64,000 bases of DNA from Peribacillus huizhouensis. Its GTDB lineage: Bacteria; Bacillota; Bacilli; Bacillales; DSM-1321. The notes under the pieces were generated by a model. It searched no databases. It saw only the letters and a list, made by a program, of their open reading frames with translations, and was not told the DNA's origin. Where the stretch lies: positions 558,001 to 622,000 of the forward strand of contig NZ_JACJHX010000001.1 of assembly GCF_014138605.1 (NCBI RefSeq). Direction: 5' to 3'. Every line of letters begins with the position of its first letter. Position 1 is the first letter of the stretch. Shown in pieces: positions 24,773 through 33,587 of the stretch. The position numbers and the translations under genes are program-made.

Positions 24773-26476
24773 TTGGAAGACAGGGTGAGATACTTGATTG
24801 AATTAAAACTGCGTAATATTTTAAGGCAAGTGAAAAGCAAAACCCCCAAAAAAAGATACGAGGCTCTTGACCAGCTTTTTCAATATAAGCATCAGGATGG
24901 GCTCGAGGTCCAAATGGATGTTCTTAAGGATATCATAAAAACTGCGGCTTCCAAATTTCCAGAGCGCGTGGATCAATGGGACAACCCTTCCTTTTATTTA
25001 ATCGATTTTGTCTGCGATTTTCCAATGCCTGAAGTCATAGAGAGCTTGATAAAGTATTTTGACGATTTTGACCTGCAGGCTAAAGAAAGGGTCATTGAAT
25101 TTTTGCTGTCGACAGAAGATGATGATATTTTTTATTTTCTCGAAGAAAAGATCGTCAAGTTGATGCAGACAGAGGATTTCGTTATTCCAGCTAGGGAGTT
25201 AGCATCCTATCCTGTGCTTATTAAAGGAATCCTTGATGCCTCACTTGACAAGCTCCATTCAAACCATTATAAGTTCAAGCTATATGACTTATTATTGTCT
25301 CTTAACAAATCCAGCTATGAACAGGGATATAAAAAAGAGACTGTTCTCTCTTTCTTACTCGAAGACTATCAAGCTGTGAAACAGGATTACATAAAATTTA
25401 ATCCCGAATATTCAACAAAATATGTTTATTCTGCCTGGAAGGACAGCTACTTTGTTGTCCGCAACCAAATGAGGCTATTTATTAGTTTAATGGAATATTA
25501 TTATACTCCGCAAATTGGCAACGAGCTCGAGATGGCGCTTGATTTCCGTGATCCTTTGATCAAGACAGAAGCCCTCCTTGTATGTATAGCAAAAAACCTT
25601 CCTTTTAAGCAAAGTACTTTATTGGAATGTGCAGAGCATATCGAAAGTGCAGAAATGGCATATTGGGAACTGTGTGAAAAGAATTTGGAACATCTTTATC
25701 CAATCCCTGAAGGAAAGCAGCCTCATTTGGCCAAAACCAGGCTCTTCTCCACTATTATCAACCTACCTGAGGATGAGGACGGAATAATCCGCTTACCCGA
25801 TGACATTCAGATAATCGATATAGTGGATACTGAAAATGCTTATGGACAGCCAGTACGCTATTATCTGACGAGTTTCAGAGAGCACGGCTGTGTGTATGCT
25901 GCATGGGTAGGCGGCTATGCCCTTGAAGATGGCGATGACACAGCAAATCTATGGGACGGTACATATACCGATTTTGTAGAATTCGATTCGGGTAGCATTG
26001 AAGAACATAAGCAGACCTTTTTCAAAAAAAGAGCTGAGGAAAAGCTAGAATATGAAAACAGTGTTTATTATGAAAGCTCGCCAAAGCTCAGCAATGGAGC
26101 ATGGTTCTATTTAGCCCTACTAATTACCCACTGGATTAGGGCGGCTTTTACCGGATTTGAAGGCTCCCTTCTGCCTTCCATTTTTTTCACCTTAATTGGA
26201 GCGGCATTGTTCATTTTCGAATTCACAAAAAATAAGAAGAGAAATATCTTAATTACCGGTCAGCAGCTCATAAAGAAAGATGGATCAAAACAGCATAGTA
26301 TCGGTTTGCATGAGATCAAGAAAGTAGAATATAACAAGAAGCATGTCATTTTGTATAACAAGAAAAATGAAATTGCCTTTAAGTTCCCGCTCAAATGGGT
26401 TCGCTATGAACTTTTTTATCTTCATATGAAAGAGCATACTGCCCATTTGAAGGAAAGGCCATTCATTCAATCATAA
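24773..26476 (+). CDS. HEAT-like repeat membrane protein of unknown function
   Basis: About 560 residues; I do not recognise the family. Residues ~1-330 are helical and read like degenerate HEAT/ARM repeats (YEALDQLFQYKHQDGLEVQMDVLKD, ASKFPERVDQWDNP). Residues ~335-430 form an acidic beta-rich part (WVGGYALEDGDDTANLWDG). Two membrane helices follow (about 438-487), then a basic C-terminal domain (LITGQQLIKKDGSKQHSI ... IALKF-like strands) resembling a bacterial PH domain. Start choice is uncertain: TTG 24773 lacks a clear ribosome binding site, while TTG 24794 follows AGGGTGAG. Codon use looks slightly richer in G/C than its neighbours, which hints at transfer. A terminator follows. Confidence 0.75.
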   Translation: MEDRVRYLIELKLRNILRQVKSKTPKKRYEALDQLFQYKHQDGLEVQMDVLKDIIKTAASKFPERVDQWDNPSFYLIDFVCDFPMPEVIESLIKYFDDFDLQAKERVIEFLLSTEDDDIFYFLEEKIVKLMQTEDFVIPARELASYPVLIKGILDASLDKLHSNHYKFKLYDLLLSLNKSSYEQGYKKETVLSFLLEDYQAVKQDYIKFNPEYSTKYVYSAWKDSYFVVRNQMRLFISLMEYYYTPQIGNELEMALDFRDPLIKTEALLVCIAKNLPFKQSTLLECAEHIESAEMAYWELCEKNLEHLYPIPEGKQPHLAKTRLFSTIINLPEDEDGIIRLPDDIQIIDIVDTENAYGQPVRYYLTSFREHGCVYAAWVGGYALEDGDDTANLWDGTYTDFVEFDSGSIEEHKQTFFKKRAEEKLEYENSVYYESSPKLSNGAWFYLALLITHWIRAAFTGFEGSLLPSIFFTLIGAALFIFEFTKNKKRNILITGQQLIKKDGSKQHSIGLHEIKKVEYNKKHVILYNKKNEIAFKFPLKWVRYELFYLHMKEHTAHLKERPFIQS

Positions 26477-26486
26477 AACTAATTGT

Positions 26487-26528
26487 CAGGGATTCTCTAT
26501 GGTTACGAAAACCCGTGGGAGTCCCTTT
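26487..26528 (+). terminator. Intrinsic terminator after the HEAT-like gene
   Basis: AGGGATTCTC pairs, with G-U wobble, with GGGAGTCCCT and is followed by TTTT. The next 320 bases (26529-26850) hold nothing I can support. Confidence 0.7.
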
Positions 26529-26849
26529 TCTATTATTTTCATTGAAATTCTATGTAAGCGTCTAACAACTTGGGTCGATTAAAACCTAAAGGGCTCTATA
26601 CAATTCATCAACTATGCTGCCACGTTACTCGAAAAAGAAGATCTTTCATAAGTTGATTTCTTATTAGTAACAGGTATATTCTTGTAAACATCTAACCTGT
26701 AGACAGATAGCACCTAATCTCAAAAAACTCACAAAAAGATTTTCCTTTTATTAGCAATCAACCTTAAAAGAATTTCACATCCATCGAAAAAATATTTTCT
26801 ACCAATTACTATGGAAAAGGTTAGCGTTTTACAAAAAAACTTTTTTAAA

Positions 26850-26891
26850 TAGAAAATACTCTGGAGACTATCTCATCCCCAGAGTATTTTT
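26850..26891 (-). terminator. Intrinsic terminator of the HU gene
   Basis: On the minus strand AATACTCTGG pairs with CCAGAGTATT across a 14-base loop, followed by T residues. Confidence 0.85.
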
Positions 26892-26909
26892 ACACAATTA
26901 TAAAAAGAT

Positions 26910-27182
26910 TTATTTAACAGCTTCTTTTAATTCTTTACCTGGCTTAAATGCAGGAACTTTAGAAGCAGCAATTTGGATTTCTTCTCCAGTTTGTGGATTT
27001 CTACCCGTACGAGCTGCTCGATCGCGTACTTCAAATGTGCCAAATCCAACTAATTGGATTTTCTCTTCTTTAGAAAGTGTAGTTGAGATTGTTTCAATCA
27101 ATGCATCTACAGCTTTTTTAGCGTCTTCTTTTGTTAATTCTGCTTGTGCTGCTACAGCACTTACTAATTCAGTTTTGTTCAT
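26910..27182 (-). CDS. HU-type DNA-binding protein
   Basis: This 90-residue histone-like protein has the canonical HU sequence [32 protein letters not shown] (the DNA-binding arm) and [16 protein letters not shown]. It bends and compacts DNA as a dimer. ATG 27182 follows GAGGTG with 7-base spacing; an ATG two codons earlier lies too close to that site. It is not in the usual hbs neighbourhood (near mtrB/trp), so it may be an extra HU paralogue. Confidence 0.93.
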   Translation of the reverse strand: MNKTELVSAVAAQAELTKEDAKKAVDALIETISTTLSKEEKIQLVGFGTFEVRDRAARTGRNPQTGEEIQIAASKVPAFKPGKELKEAVK

Positions 27183-27420
27183 AGTCATACACCTCGTCCT
27201 TTAATCTTAAATAGTATGTAGAAATGACACCATAACATATTATCTCTATATCTGTCACCTAGTAAGGCTAAGAAAAAGCAAACAAAATTCCTATAAATAT
27301 TGATAAGTAGAAAATTACAATGATATTTGAATGTACTCATGTAATTAATTTTAAATATTTATGTTAAATTTTGTTCTCTATTATGATGCCTTGTAGTTCT
27401 TTAAAAATCAATTATTAAGC

Positions 27421-27831
27421 TTAAGCAACTGTACTTTCATCCATATAAAATAACTCCCATTGATGACTGTCTAGATCTTGAAAACTCCTTTGATACATAA
27501 ACCCATGATCGACCGGATCATTTGAAGCCTTACCACCTGCTGCTAAAGCCTTATCGACAAGCTCATCAACTTTTTCCTTACTTTCAACAGATAGTGCCAA
27601 AATAACTTCTGTACTTTTAGTTGCATCAGAAACTTCTTTTTTAATAAAACTTTTAAAATATTCTTCAACTAACAACATGACAAATATATGATCACTGATA
27701 ACCATACATGTCGCATTTTCATCGGTAAATTGAGCATTAAATTCAAATCCTAGTTGAGTAAAAAAGTCTATAGATTTTTCCAAATCCTTAACAGGTAAAT
27801 TCACAAAAATTTTCTTTTCTTGGACCCCCAT
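27421..27831 (-). CDS. VOC (glyoxalase/bleomycin-resistance fold) protein
   Basis: This protein of about 136 residues has the two beta-alpha-beta-beta-beta modules of the VOC superfamily: KIFVNLPVKDLEKSIDFFTQLGF at the start and DHGFMYQRSFQDLDSHQWELFYM at the end, with metal-ligand positions His and Glu visible in the second module. The frame is open to 27939, but ATG 27831 follows AGGGGAGAG and gives the family length. The upstream 36 residues are probably not translated. The substrate is unknown; it is related to PhnB/YdfO-like proteins. Confidence 0.8.
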   Translation of the reverse strand: MGVQEKKIFVNLPVKDLEKSIDFFTQLGFEFNAQFTDENATCMVISDHIFVMLLVEEYFKSFIKKEVSDATKSTEVILALSVESKEKVDELVDKALAAGGKASNDPVDHGFMYQRSFQDLDSHQWELFYMDESTVA

Positions 27832-28132
27832 AATCTCTCCCCTCTCCGTTTCATTATTTTGACCTATTTTGATAGACATCGTATTTTTTACCTGAGGTAA
27901 ATCTTGAGCGGTAGTAGTTTGTCCTATAAGTTTATCCAAAATAAATGGATAATATAAGTCAATAAGTTCTAATATTCCATTTTATTTTAAAAACAGAACT
28001 ATTTCATCATTATGAATCATCACACTCGGGTTATAAATACTAAGTATATTTAATCATTTTCTAATTCATTAAGAGGTAATTCCCTTAACGATCCCGTCTT
28101 ATTTTCCTACCCGTTAATACGGAATCAACAAC

Positions 28133-28170
28133 AAAAAACACATGGCGAGTTTCAAAACCATGTGTTTTTA
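28133..28170 (-). terminator. Intrinsic terminator
   Basis: On the minus strand AAAAACACATGG pairs with CCATGTGTTTTT, closing the 72-aa gene upstream. Confidence 0.85.
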
Positions 28171-28200
28171 TTGATTTGTTAGAATAGACAGATGAAAAAA

Positions 28201-28419
28201 TTAAGATTCGCAGCCTTCACACTGAAAAATTTGTTTTTCAGCGTCTAATACTTTTAATAACTTTCCAATTAACACATCTTCATCCTCAGTGAACTCCAAG
28301 TCGACGATTCTTTCGTGGATCAATGTTTTCGCCTGTTCTTCTGTTTCTGCTACTTGGCTAAATTCACCTTTTTTCTGAGTAGAAAGCACTTCGTATTCAA
28401 AAAGATATCGTTGTTTCAT
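28201..28419 (-). CDS. Small acidic protein of unknown function (72 aa)
   Basis: ATG follows GAGGAGTGACAGG and the gene has its own terminator. The protein is acidic, starts with a beta-strand-like MKQRYLFEYEVL and ends with a CEGC pair of cysteines (FQCEGCES) that could bind metal. I do not recognise the family. Confidence 0.65.
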   Translation of the reverse strand: MKQRYLFEYEVLSTQKKGEFSQVAETEEQAKTLIHERIVDLEFTEDEDVLIGKLLKVLDAEKQIFQCEGCES

Positions 28420-28531
28420 CCTGTCACTCCTCTTCCCTTATTAATCTTTTATTATAATGATTAATTTCGAAGAAGAAGAATAATCTGCTCAATCATGGAT
28501 GATATATTTCACCTATTTTACTTGTGGTGGA

Positions 28532-29398
28532 TTATTTCAATAAGTTCATCTTCGTTAAAAATTCAATATCGTACTGTTTTCTAAAAAACTCCCTCAGCAT
28601 ATAGGCCACACCATGTTCATCATTCGTACGAGTTACCCATGCAGCAGCAAGCTTTACCTTATTTGGAGCATTGCCCATCGCAACACCTAGGCCTGATTCA
28701 GAAATCATCTCGAAGTCATCTTCATCATCACCAATTGCGACAATTTCATTTCTTTTAACACCTAAATAGTCCGCTAAATAAAGGATTCCATTCCATTTTG
28801 AAACACCTTTTGGAACAATCGTCAACCTTTGGTAAGGTTTTGCCATTACTTCCACTTCAGGGAAGAGTTCTTTTAGTAAAATGTGCAAATCAGCGTAATC
28901 TTTACGACTTTTAAAAATCACATCGATTTTCACAGGTGAAAATGGCTGTTCTTTTAGCTCTTCGCTTAAAAGATTAACAAAGTGCTGCGAATATACACTA
29001 GGCTCATTTTTGTAGATGATCGTTTTTCCTAGCAAATTTTCAGGAAGATTCATGCGATTTCCGATCAATGATTTTTCTCGGATTAATTGTATCTGACATT
29101 CTGTTTTTTCAAGCAGCTGAACTATTTCCAGTGTTAATTCTTCACTAATTCTTTTCACAAAAATTGCATTTTCAATTGTTGAACCGACAAAGGCTCCATG
29201 ATGAGCAATCAGCATTGGATTTATTTTCAATGCTTTTGCTACTTTCTTTGCTGAAAGATAATTTCTTGACGTTACAAGGGCTACATTCACACCTTTTTGA
29301 TGTACATATTCAATAGCTTCCCTCGTGGATTTATGTAAACGGCCATTCGATTGAAGCAATGTCCCATCAATATTCACGGCTAGTAAGCGATACACCAT
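28532..29398 (-). CDS. yhaX: HAD-family (Cof-type) protein YhaX
   Basis: This 288-residue protein has the HAD Cof fold: motif I LLAVNIDGTLL, motif II VALVTSRN, the lysine in VPKGVSKWNG and motif IV IAIGDDEDDFEM. The expected nucleophilic Asp of motif I (DxDGT) is Asn here (NIDGT), so hydrolase activity is doubtful. As recalled, B. subtilis YhaX, a sporulation protein, has the same substitution. GGGG-rich ribosome binding site spacing favours ATG 29398 over GTG 29407. Confidence 0.88.
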   Translation of the reverse strand: MVYRLLAVNIDGTLLQSNGRLHKSTREAIEYVHQKGVNVALVTSRNYLSAKKVAKALKINPMLIAHHGAFVGSTIENAIFVKRISEELTLEIVQLLEKTECQIQLIREKSLIGNRMNLPENLLGKTIIYKNEPSVYSQHFVNLLSEELKEQPFSPVKIDVIFKSRKDYADLHILLKELFPEVEVMAKPYQRLTIVPKGVSKWNGILYLADYLGVKRNEIVAIGDDEDDFEMISESGLGVAMGNAPNKVKLAAAWVTRTNDEHGVAYMLREFFRKQYDIEFLTKMNLLK

Positions 29399-29399
29399 G

Positions 29400-29940
29400 T
29401 TGACCACCCCTTCTATTCCAATTTATGAAGAAAAAATTAACGGTAGAACATTGGAATAGGAAGAATTTTTCACAATATAAGTAAAACCAAGTTGCATTGA
29501 AACGAGGTACATTTATAGGCTAAAAACAGTCCTATTAGATTTGATTTTATAAAAAAACTATCAGCCACCCTTTATAAAAGTTGGCAGGATTGATCCGCTT
29601 TTTCATGCGAGGTATCATTCAATGTTTTTTTCAATCAGGAGCTGAATCTGTAATTTGATACTATTCTCTTTTGTAAATTTTTATAAATTGGAATGATTAT
29701 GATTTATATTTAATGACTATTCATATAATCACAACTCATTAAAACGTAATAATTATGAATTATATCTTATAGCTCATTTTTGCTCCCGTTAATCTTTTTT
29801 AAGTCTCAATCTACTAAACTTGCATATCCTATTGATAGGGCTACTAGAATTAAGGTAGTAATTTTATTGTGACCCATTTATTTAAGCTACTAAACGACCG
29901 TTCAACCTTCCTATTATTTTACTTTTTTTGTCTTTTTGTT
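29400..29940. other. Gene-free AT-rich stretch
   Basis: No credible frame, terminator or repeat copy was found in these 540 bases beyond the yhaX leader at the left end. It borders a decayed gene on the right and may itself be decayed coding sequence. Confidence 0.5.
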
Positions 29941-29976
29941 ACTTTTCTAGAGTTGGTAAATAATCATGCTCGATAG

Positions 29977-30327
29977 TTCCGTAGCAATGAACCAACGATC
30001 AAACTTGGCGTTAGTTCACAATCAGATACAACTGTTTCAGCTGCTAATCCTAGTGTAAATGACTACAATACTGAATGGACTACAGAAAAACCAGATCCAA
30101 TTTCAGAAATTGAATATTCAGCCTTGCAAAAGAAATTACTTCACGATCAAATCATTGTTGCACGATTTGGAGTAACCTGTTGGGTTGCCGCCGCAACCGT
30201 ATACGGTTTTATGGCAAGAGGGGACGTTGCACACTTGCCTCTTGACGAATGGTTACAACTAACTGGTACAATCGAGCAAACGAACTACGACGGTTCTACA
30301 ATCTCAATAATTAAAATCCACCCATAA
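29977..30327 (+). pseudogene. Remnant of a YcgQ-type (DUF1980) protein, C-terminal part only
   Basis: The frame after the in-frame TAG at 29974 reads NEPTIKLGVSSQ, then EIEYSALQKKLLHDQIIVARFGVTC, PLDEWLQLTGTIEQTNYDG and ISIIKIHP before the stop. This is the C-terminal domain of the YcgQ/TIGR03943 family, which pairs with the permease-like YcgR. The usual N-terminal membrane region is missing or broken by stops, and the family's second Cys is Trp (TCWVAAA). The ATG at 30216 or TTG at 30124 gives only fragments. No ycgR partner is adjacent, so it is a dead remnant. Confidence 0.65.
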
Positions 30328-30337
30328 AAAAAAATGA

Positions 30338-30395
30338 AATAAAAAAGGGAGTCGCATAAGCAAGGGTCAAACCCTTATGAGACTCCCTTTTTTTA
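30338..30395. terminator. Long terminator hairpin between the YcgQ remnant and yheA
   Basis: AAAAAGGGAGTC-CATAAG pairs with CTTATG-GACTCCCTTTTT, with an inner GGGTCAAACCC. It has A and T runs on its flanks and lies between convergent units. The inner sequence recalls family B repeats. Confidence 0.85.
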
Positions 30396-30448
30396 TTTGT
30401 TGGATTGGACCCTGATATGAATAGGTTACCGAATTAACAGGGGCAATA

Positions 30449-30799
30449 TTATTGTTGTGGAGAACCGTAAAGATCTTCTAGCGGTTTCATAATAATTTTG
30501 TTTAAATCAGCAATTGCCATGCTCATTCGTTGTTCTGCTTCCATCAACTTTGAAATGGTTGAATGTTGTTGGACTAACGCCACTGTTTTTTGCGCTTGCT
30601 CGACTTCTTCTGGCGTGATTTCTTGTCCAGTCATTTGCTTTTGTTGTAGGTTCATCTGCAAATTACGGAAGTTCTCGAACATCCCTTTAGCAGATGGATC
30701 ACTGTTAACTTGATCAAACAGGCTTTTTAACTCCTTATATTCATTGCTCTCACGGATTGCTTTTTCTAAATCATATGCTGAATCATATAGATTACTCAT
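30449..30799 (-). CDS. yheA: YlbF/YmcA family protein YheA
   Basis: This 116-residue all-helical protein matches YheA of the YlbF/YmcA (Com_YlbF) family (DSAYDLEKAIRESNEYKELK, AKGMFENFRNLQM, QQKQMTGQEITPEE). YlbF and YmcA act with YaaT on RNase Y; the function of YheA itself is not established. It lies directly downstream of yheB, as in B. subtilis. Confidence 0.9.
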   Translation of the reverse strand: MSNLYDSAYDLEKAIRESNEYKELKSLFDQVNSDPSAKGMFENFRNLQMNLQQKQMTGQEITPEEVEQAQKTVALVQQHSTISKLMEAEQRMSMAIADLNKIIMKPLEDLYGSPQQ

Positions 30800-30856
30800 T
30801 CCTATTCCCCCATTCTCGAATTTCTCTTATTCACTATACCAAATCGAACTTGAAAA

Positions 30857-31990
30857 TTACATAAAAACAGCAATTAATCCTTGAACGATTCCGATAATAC
30901 CACCTAATAAAGCACCCAAATATGTAATCATCGATAATTCTTTTTTGGCAATCGATAACACAATTTTTTCAAGATGCTCCATCGGGAATCCTGCAACTTG
31001 TTCTTCGACTATTTTTTCGATTTGTAACTTTGCAATTAATGGTGTAAGATGGTTGCTTAAATAGCCAACACCTTGCTCAAAGACAGCTGGGACCATTTTT
31101 TCAATAATTAGCTCTTCCACATCATTCGTAATTTCTTTCAGTGGTTTAGTCATCATTTCTTCAATTGCGAGTATTTCTGCCATTTTTTCTAAAAGCAAGG
31201 TTTGAATTTTTTCATTTCCTAACATATTCTCTACCTTACTAAACTCCCATTGCTTTACTTTACTCCATTCACCAACCATTAGAACTGTAAAAAGCTCTAC
31301 CGTTTTCTTCTGCTCAAGGAATTTGATAAGTTCTGGTTGTACCTTATCAACAAGCTTGCCATTTCCCACGAACATTTGAATCATGTTGCCAAACATGCCT
31401 CTGTTTTTCAAGAAGTCGTCAACCATGAACTCTAGACGTGCTTTCCCTTCCTCACTGTTAAAGTATTCTTTTCCTTTCTGCATTATGCACGCGGAAAGAG
31501 TCGGAATCATTTCTGAAGCTTTTTCTTTGATTTGGGGAGGTAATACTTCATCCAAAGTTTGGTGGCGATGTGCGGTAAGCCAATTATTATATTTATTCAA
31601 TACAATTTTTTGGGCATATTTCTCCAATTTTTCTCCAGGTTGCTGTACTCCAAATTGAGTTAACATCTCATTCAAACTTTTATCAGTTGATACAACTTTT
31701 TTTACTTCTCCTTGCATCCATTCTTTCATATCCTGTTTAAAGGAAGCGTTCATGATCTTATTTTGAATACTGTCAGGAGTAAGTAAATGCTCAACTACCA
31801 CTTTCCCAAGTTGTGTTGCCAATTCCGCTTGGCGTTTAGGCAATAGACCTGGTGTAAAGGGCAGCCGTCTTCCGAATAAATATACAGCCTTGTACGGATG
31901 GAATAGCATCTTAATCGCTAAATAGTTGGTCGAACCACCTATAATGGCACCAATCAAGACCATAAAAATGATGGTTAACAATAAATTCAT
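30857..31990 (-). CDS. yheB: DUF445 membrane protein YheB
   Basis: This 377-residue protein has an N-terminal membrane segment (LLTIIFMVLIGAIIGGSTNYLAIKMLFHP), a long amphipathic helical middle and a C-terminal membrane segment (YLGALLGGIIGIVQGLIAVF). That layout and the sequence AIKMLFHPYKAVYLFGRRLPFTPGL define DUF445/YheB. The function is unknown. It forms an operon with yheA. Confidence 0.9.
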   Translation of the reverse strand: MNLLLTIIFMVLIGAIIGGSTNYLAIKMLFHPYKAVYLFGRRLPFTPGLLPKRQAELATQLGKVVVEHLLTPDSIQNKIMNASFKQDMKEWMQGEVKKVVSTDKSLNEMLTQFGVQQPGEKLEKYAQKIVLNKYNNWLTAHRHQTLDEVLPPQIKEKASEMIPTLSACIMQKGKEYFNSEEGKARLEFMVDDFLKNRGMFGNMIQMFVGNGKLVDKVQPELIKFLEQKKTVELFTVLMVGEWSKVKQWEFSKVENMLGNEKIQTLLLEKMAEILAIEEMMTKPLKEITNDVEELIIEKMVPAVFEQGVGYLSNHLTPLIAKLQIEKIVEEQVAGFPMEHLEKIVLSIAKKELSMITYLGALLGGIIGIVQGLIAVFM

Positions 31991-32184
31991 GAAGATTCTC
32001 CTTATATTCGAATATAACTACCCCATCGGGAATGACACCGCTGATGACAGTTTACTGTATCACAAATATTAATAGGCTGCTGTACACATTCTTTATTCTT
32101 TGAACATACAATAACCCAGAATAGCAAAATCGCCTAAATTTGGTGGTGGGACTTTTCTAAACTGAGTATAAACGGGGATTGACG

Positions 32185-33549
32185 ATGAAAATATTATACG
32201 ACAAAGTTTCAATAATTGCAGATAAAAGAACTGCGGGTCGTACTCCCACTATTTATGTCCCTCCATTTCTGTTAAAAAAGTGGCAGATCAAAGACTCCAC
32301 CCGTATCTCATTAGAAGTAGGATTCAAACAAATAGATGTGTTTGTATGTACCCATCAAGATAGCCTATCACAACTTAAGATTCCTGAAAATGTACTGCAG
32401 TTTCTAACTCTACCTAATTGTTCATACTCTGTACAAATAGGTTTCTGCCCAATAAATACGCAGCTTTCAATTGGACCTATACTTGCACTTTTAACCGATC
32501 AAAGACTAAGTGAGGAGAATGGGTTTGGAGAACTAGAAATTTTTTTTAGGGAATTGTACAGGTTTTGTTGCATGAATGGGTTTCTTTTTTTCATCATTCC
32601 TCTTCAAACACTAGTTGAACCAAAGGAAGTGACAGGATACCTTCCAAATGATGAAGGCTGGGAACGGATGTCCATGCCCGTTCCTGATGTTGTGTATAAC
32701 CGAATCCATTCAAGAAAACTAGAAAACTCTGAATCATTTAATCGTTTCAAAACATTTTTAACCGATGCTTCCATTCCCTTTTTCAATGGTGGTTTTCTAT
32801 CTAAATGGGACACTCACACTCTTTTATTAACTGAAGAATCACTAGCCCCATATTTGCCTGAAACGATCCTACTCCAATCCGAAGTAGATTTTGTTACTTT
32901 TTTAAAAATTTATAACGAAGTATTTGTAAAGCCCGTGTTTGGAAGTCAAGGTCGTAATATATGTAAGCTATCACGTGTTTCAGAAGGATGGGTCATAGAA
33001 CATTCAAGTAATAGCAAAGAAACTCATCTCATCGAAACTGAGGAACGACTTTATCGGTTCCTCATGAGAAATACGAAAAAGAGCGCCTATATCGTTCAAA
33101 GAGGCATCCCATTACTCGATATTGATGGACATAAAACCGATTTTCGAGTCCTACTGAATAAAAATAAAAAGCAAGAATGGTCGATCACATCCATTGTCGC
33201 AAGACTGGGTAACGCTGGACATATTGTATCCAATCTCGCTCAAGGAGGCGAAATGAAAAATGCATCAGCATTTCTCTCCACTGTATTCGAGCGAACAGAA
33301 GTAATTCGTATTTATAAAAGCTTATCCAACCTTGCCTTAACCATTGCCAAAACTGTTGACAACAAACGAGATGATTTATTCGGGGAACTTGGCATTGATT
33401 TGGCACTTGATTCGGATAATCATCCTTGGATTATTGAAGTGAATTCAAAACCTTCGAAGAAATACCATGTAGACTCTGAGAAAATTCGCCCCTCTGTAAA
33501 AAACATCGTTGAATATATGAACAAATTGTATGTAAGTAAAGCGCCTTAA
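32185..33549 (+). CDS. YheC/YheD-type ATP-grasp protein, paralogue 1
   Basis: This 454-residue protein has an N-terminal beta domain (IYVPPFLLKKWQIKDSTRI) followed by a central part with VVYNRIHSR, and a C-terminal ATP-grasp domain: KPVFGSQGRNI (ATP-binding lysine and glycine loop), DFRVLLNK, and GELGIDLALD ... WIIEVNSKPS (metal-binding Glu/Asn). YheC/YheD proteins are reported as endospore coat-associated; what they ligate is unknown. ATG 32185 is preferred over TTG 32179. It is the first of four tandem paralogues and divergent from yheB. Confidence 0.85.
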   Translation: MKILYDKVSIIADKRTAGRTPTIYVPPFLLKKWQIKDSTRISLEVGFKQIDVFVCTHQDSLSQLKIPENVLQFLTLPNCSYSVQIGFCPINTQLSIGPILALLTDQRLSEENGFGELEIFFRELYRFCCMNGFLFFIIPLQTLVEPKEVTGYLPNDEGWERMSMPVPDVVYNRIHSRKLENSESFNRFKTFLTDASIPFFNGGFLSKWDTHTLLLTEESLAPYLPETILLQSEVDFVTFLKIYNEVFVKPVFGSQGRNICKLSRVSEGWVIEHSSNSKETHLIETEERLYRFLMRNTKKSAYIVQRGIPLLDIDGHKTDFRVLLNKNKKQEWSITSIVARLGNAGHIVSNLAQGGEMKNASAFLSTVFERTEVIRIYKSLSNLALTIAKTVDNKRDDLFGELGIDLALDSDNHPWIIEVNSKPSKKYHVDSEKIRPSVKNIVEYMNKLYVSKAP

Positions 33550-33587
33550 CCTCATCTAATCGTTATCATCGGAAAGGAGCGGGAACT

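Noticed and set aside
26570-26640. Short frame reading NLKGSIQFINYAATLLEKEDLS before a stop
   Set aside because: It looks protein-like and might be a remnant C-terminus, but is too short, has no start and matches nothing I recognise.
27832-27939. 36-residue N-terminal extension of the VOC protein
   Set aside because: The strong AGGGGAGAG site directly before ATG 27831 and the family length favour the shorter start.
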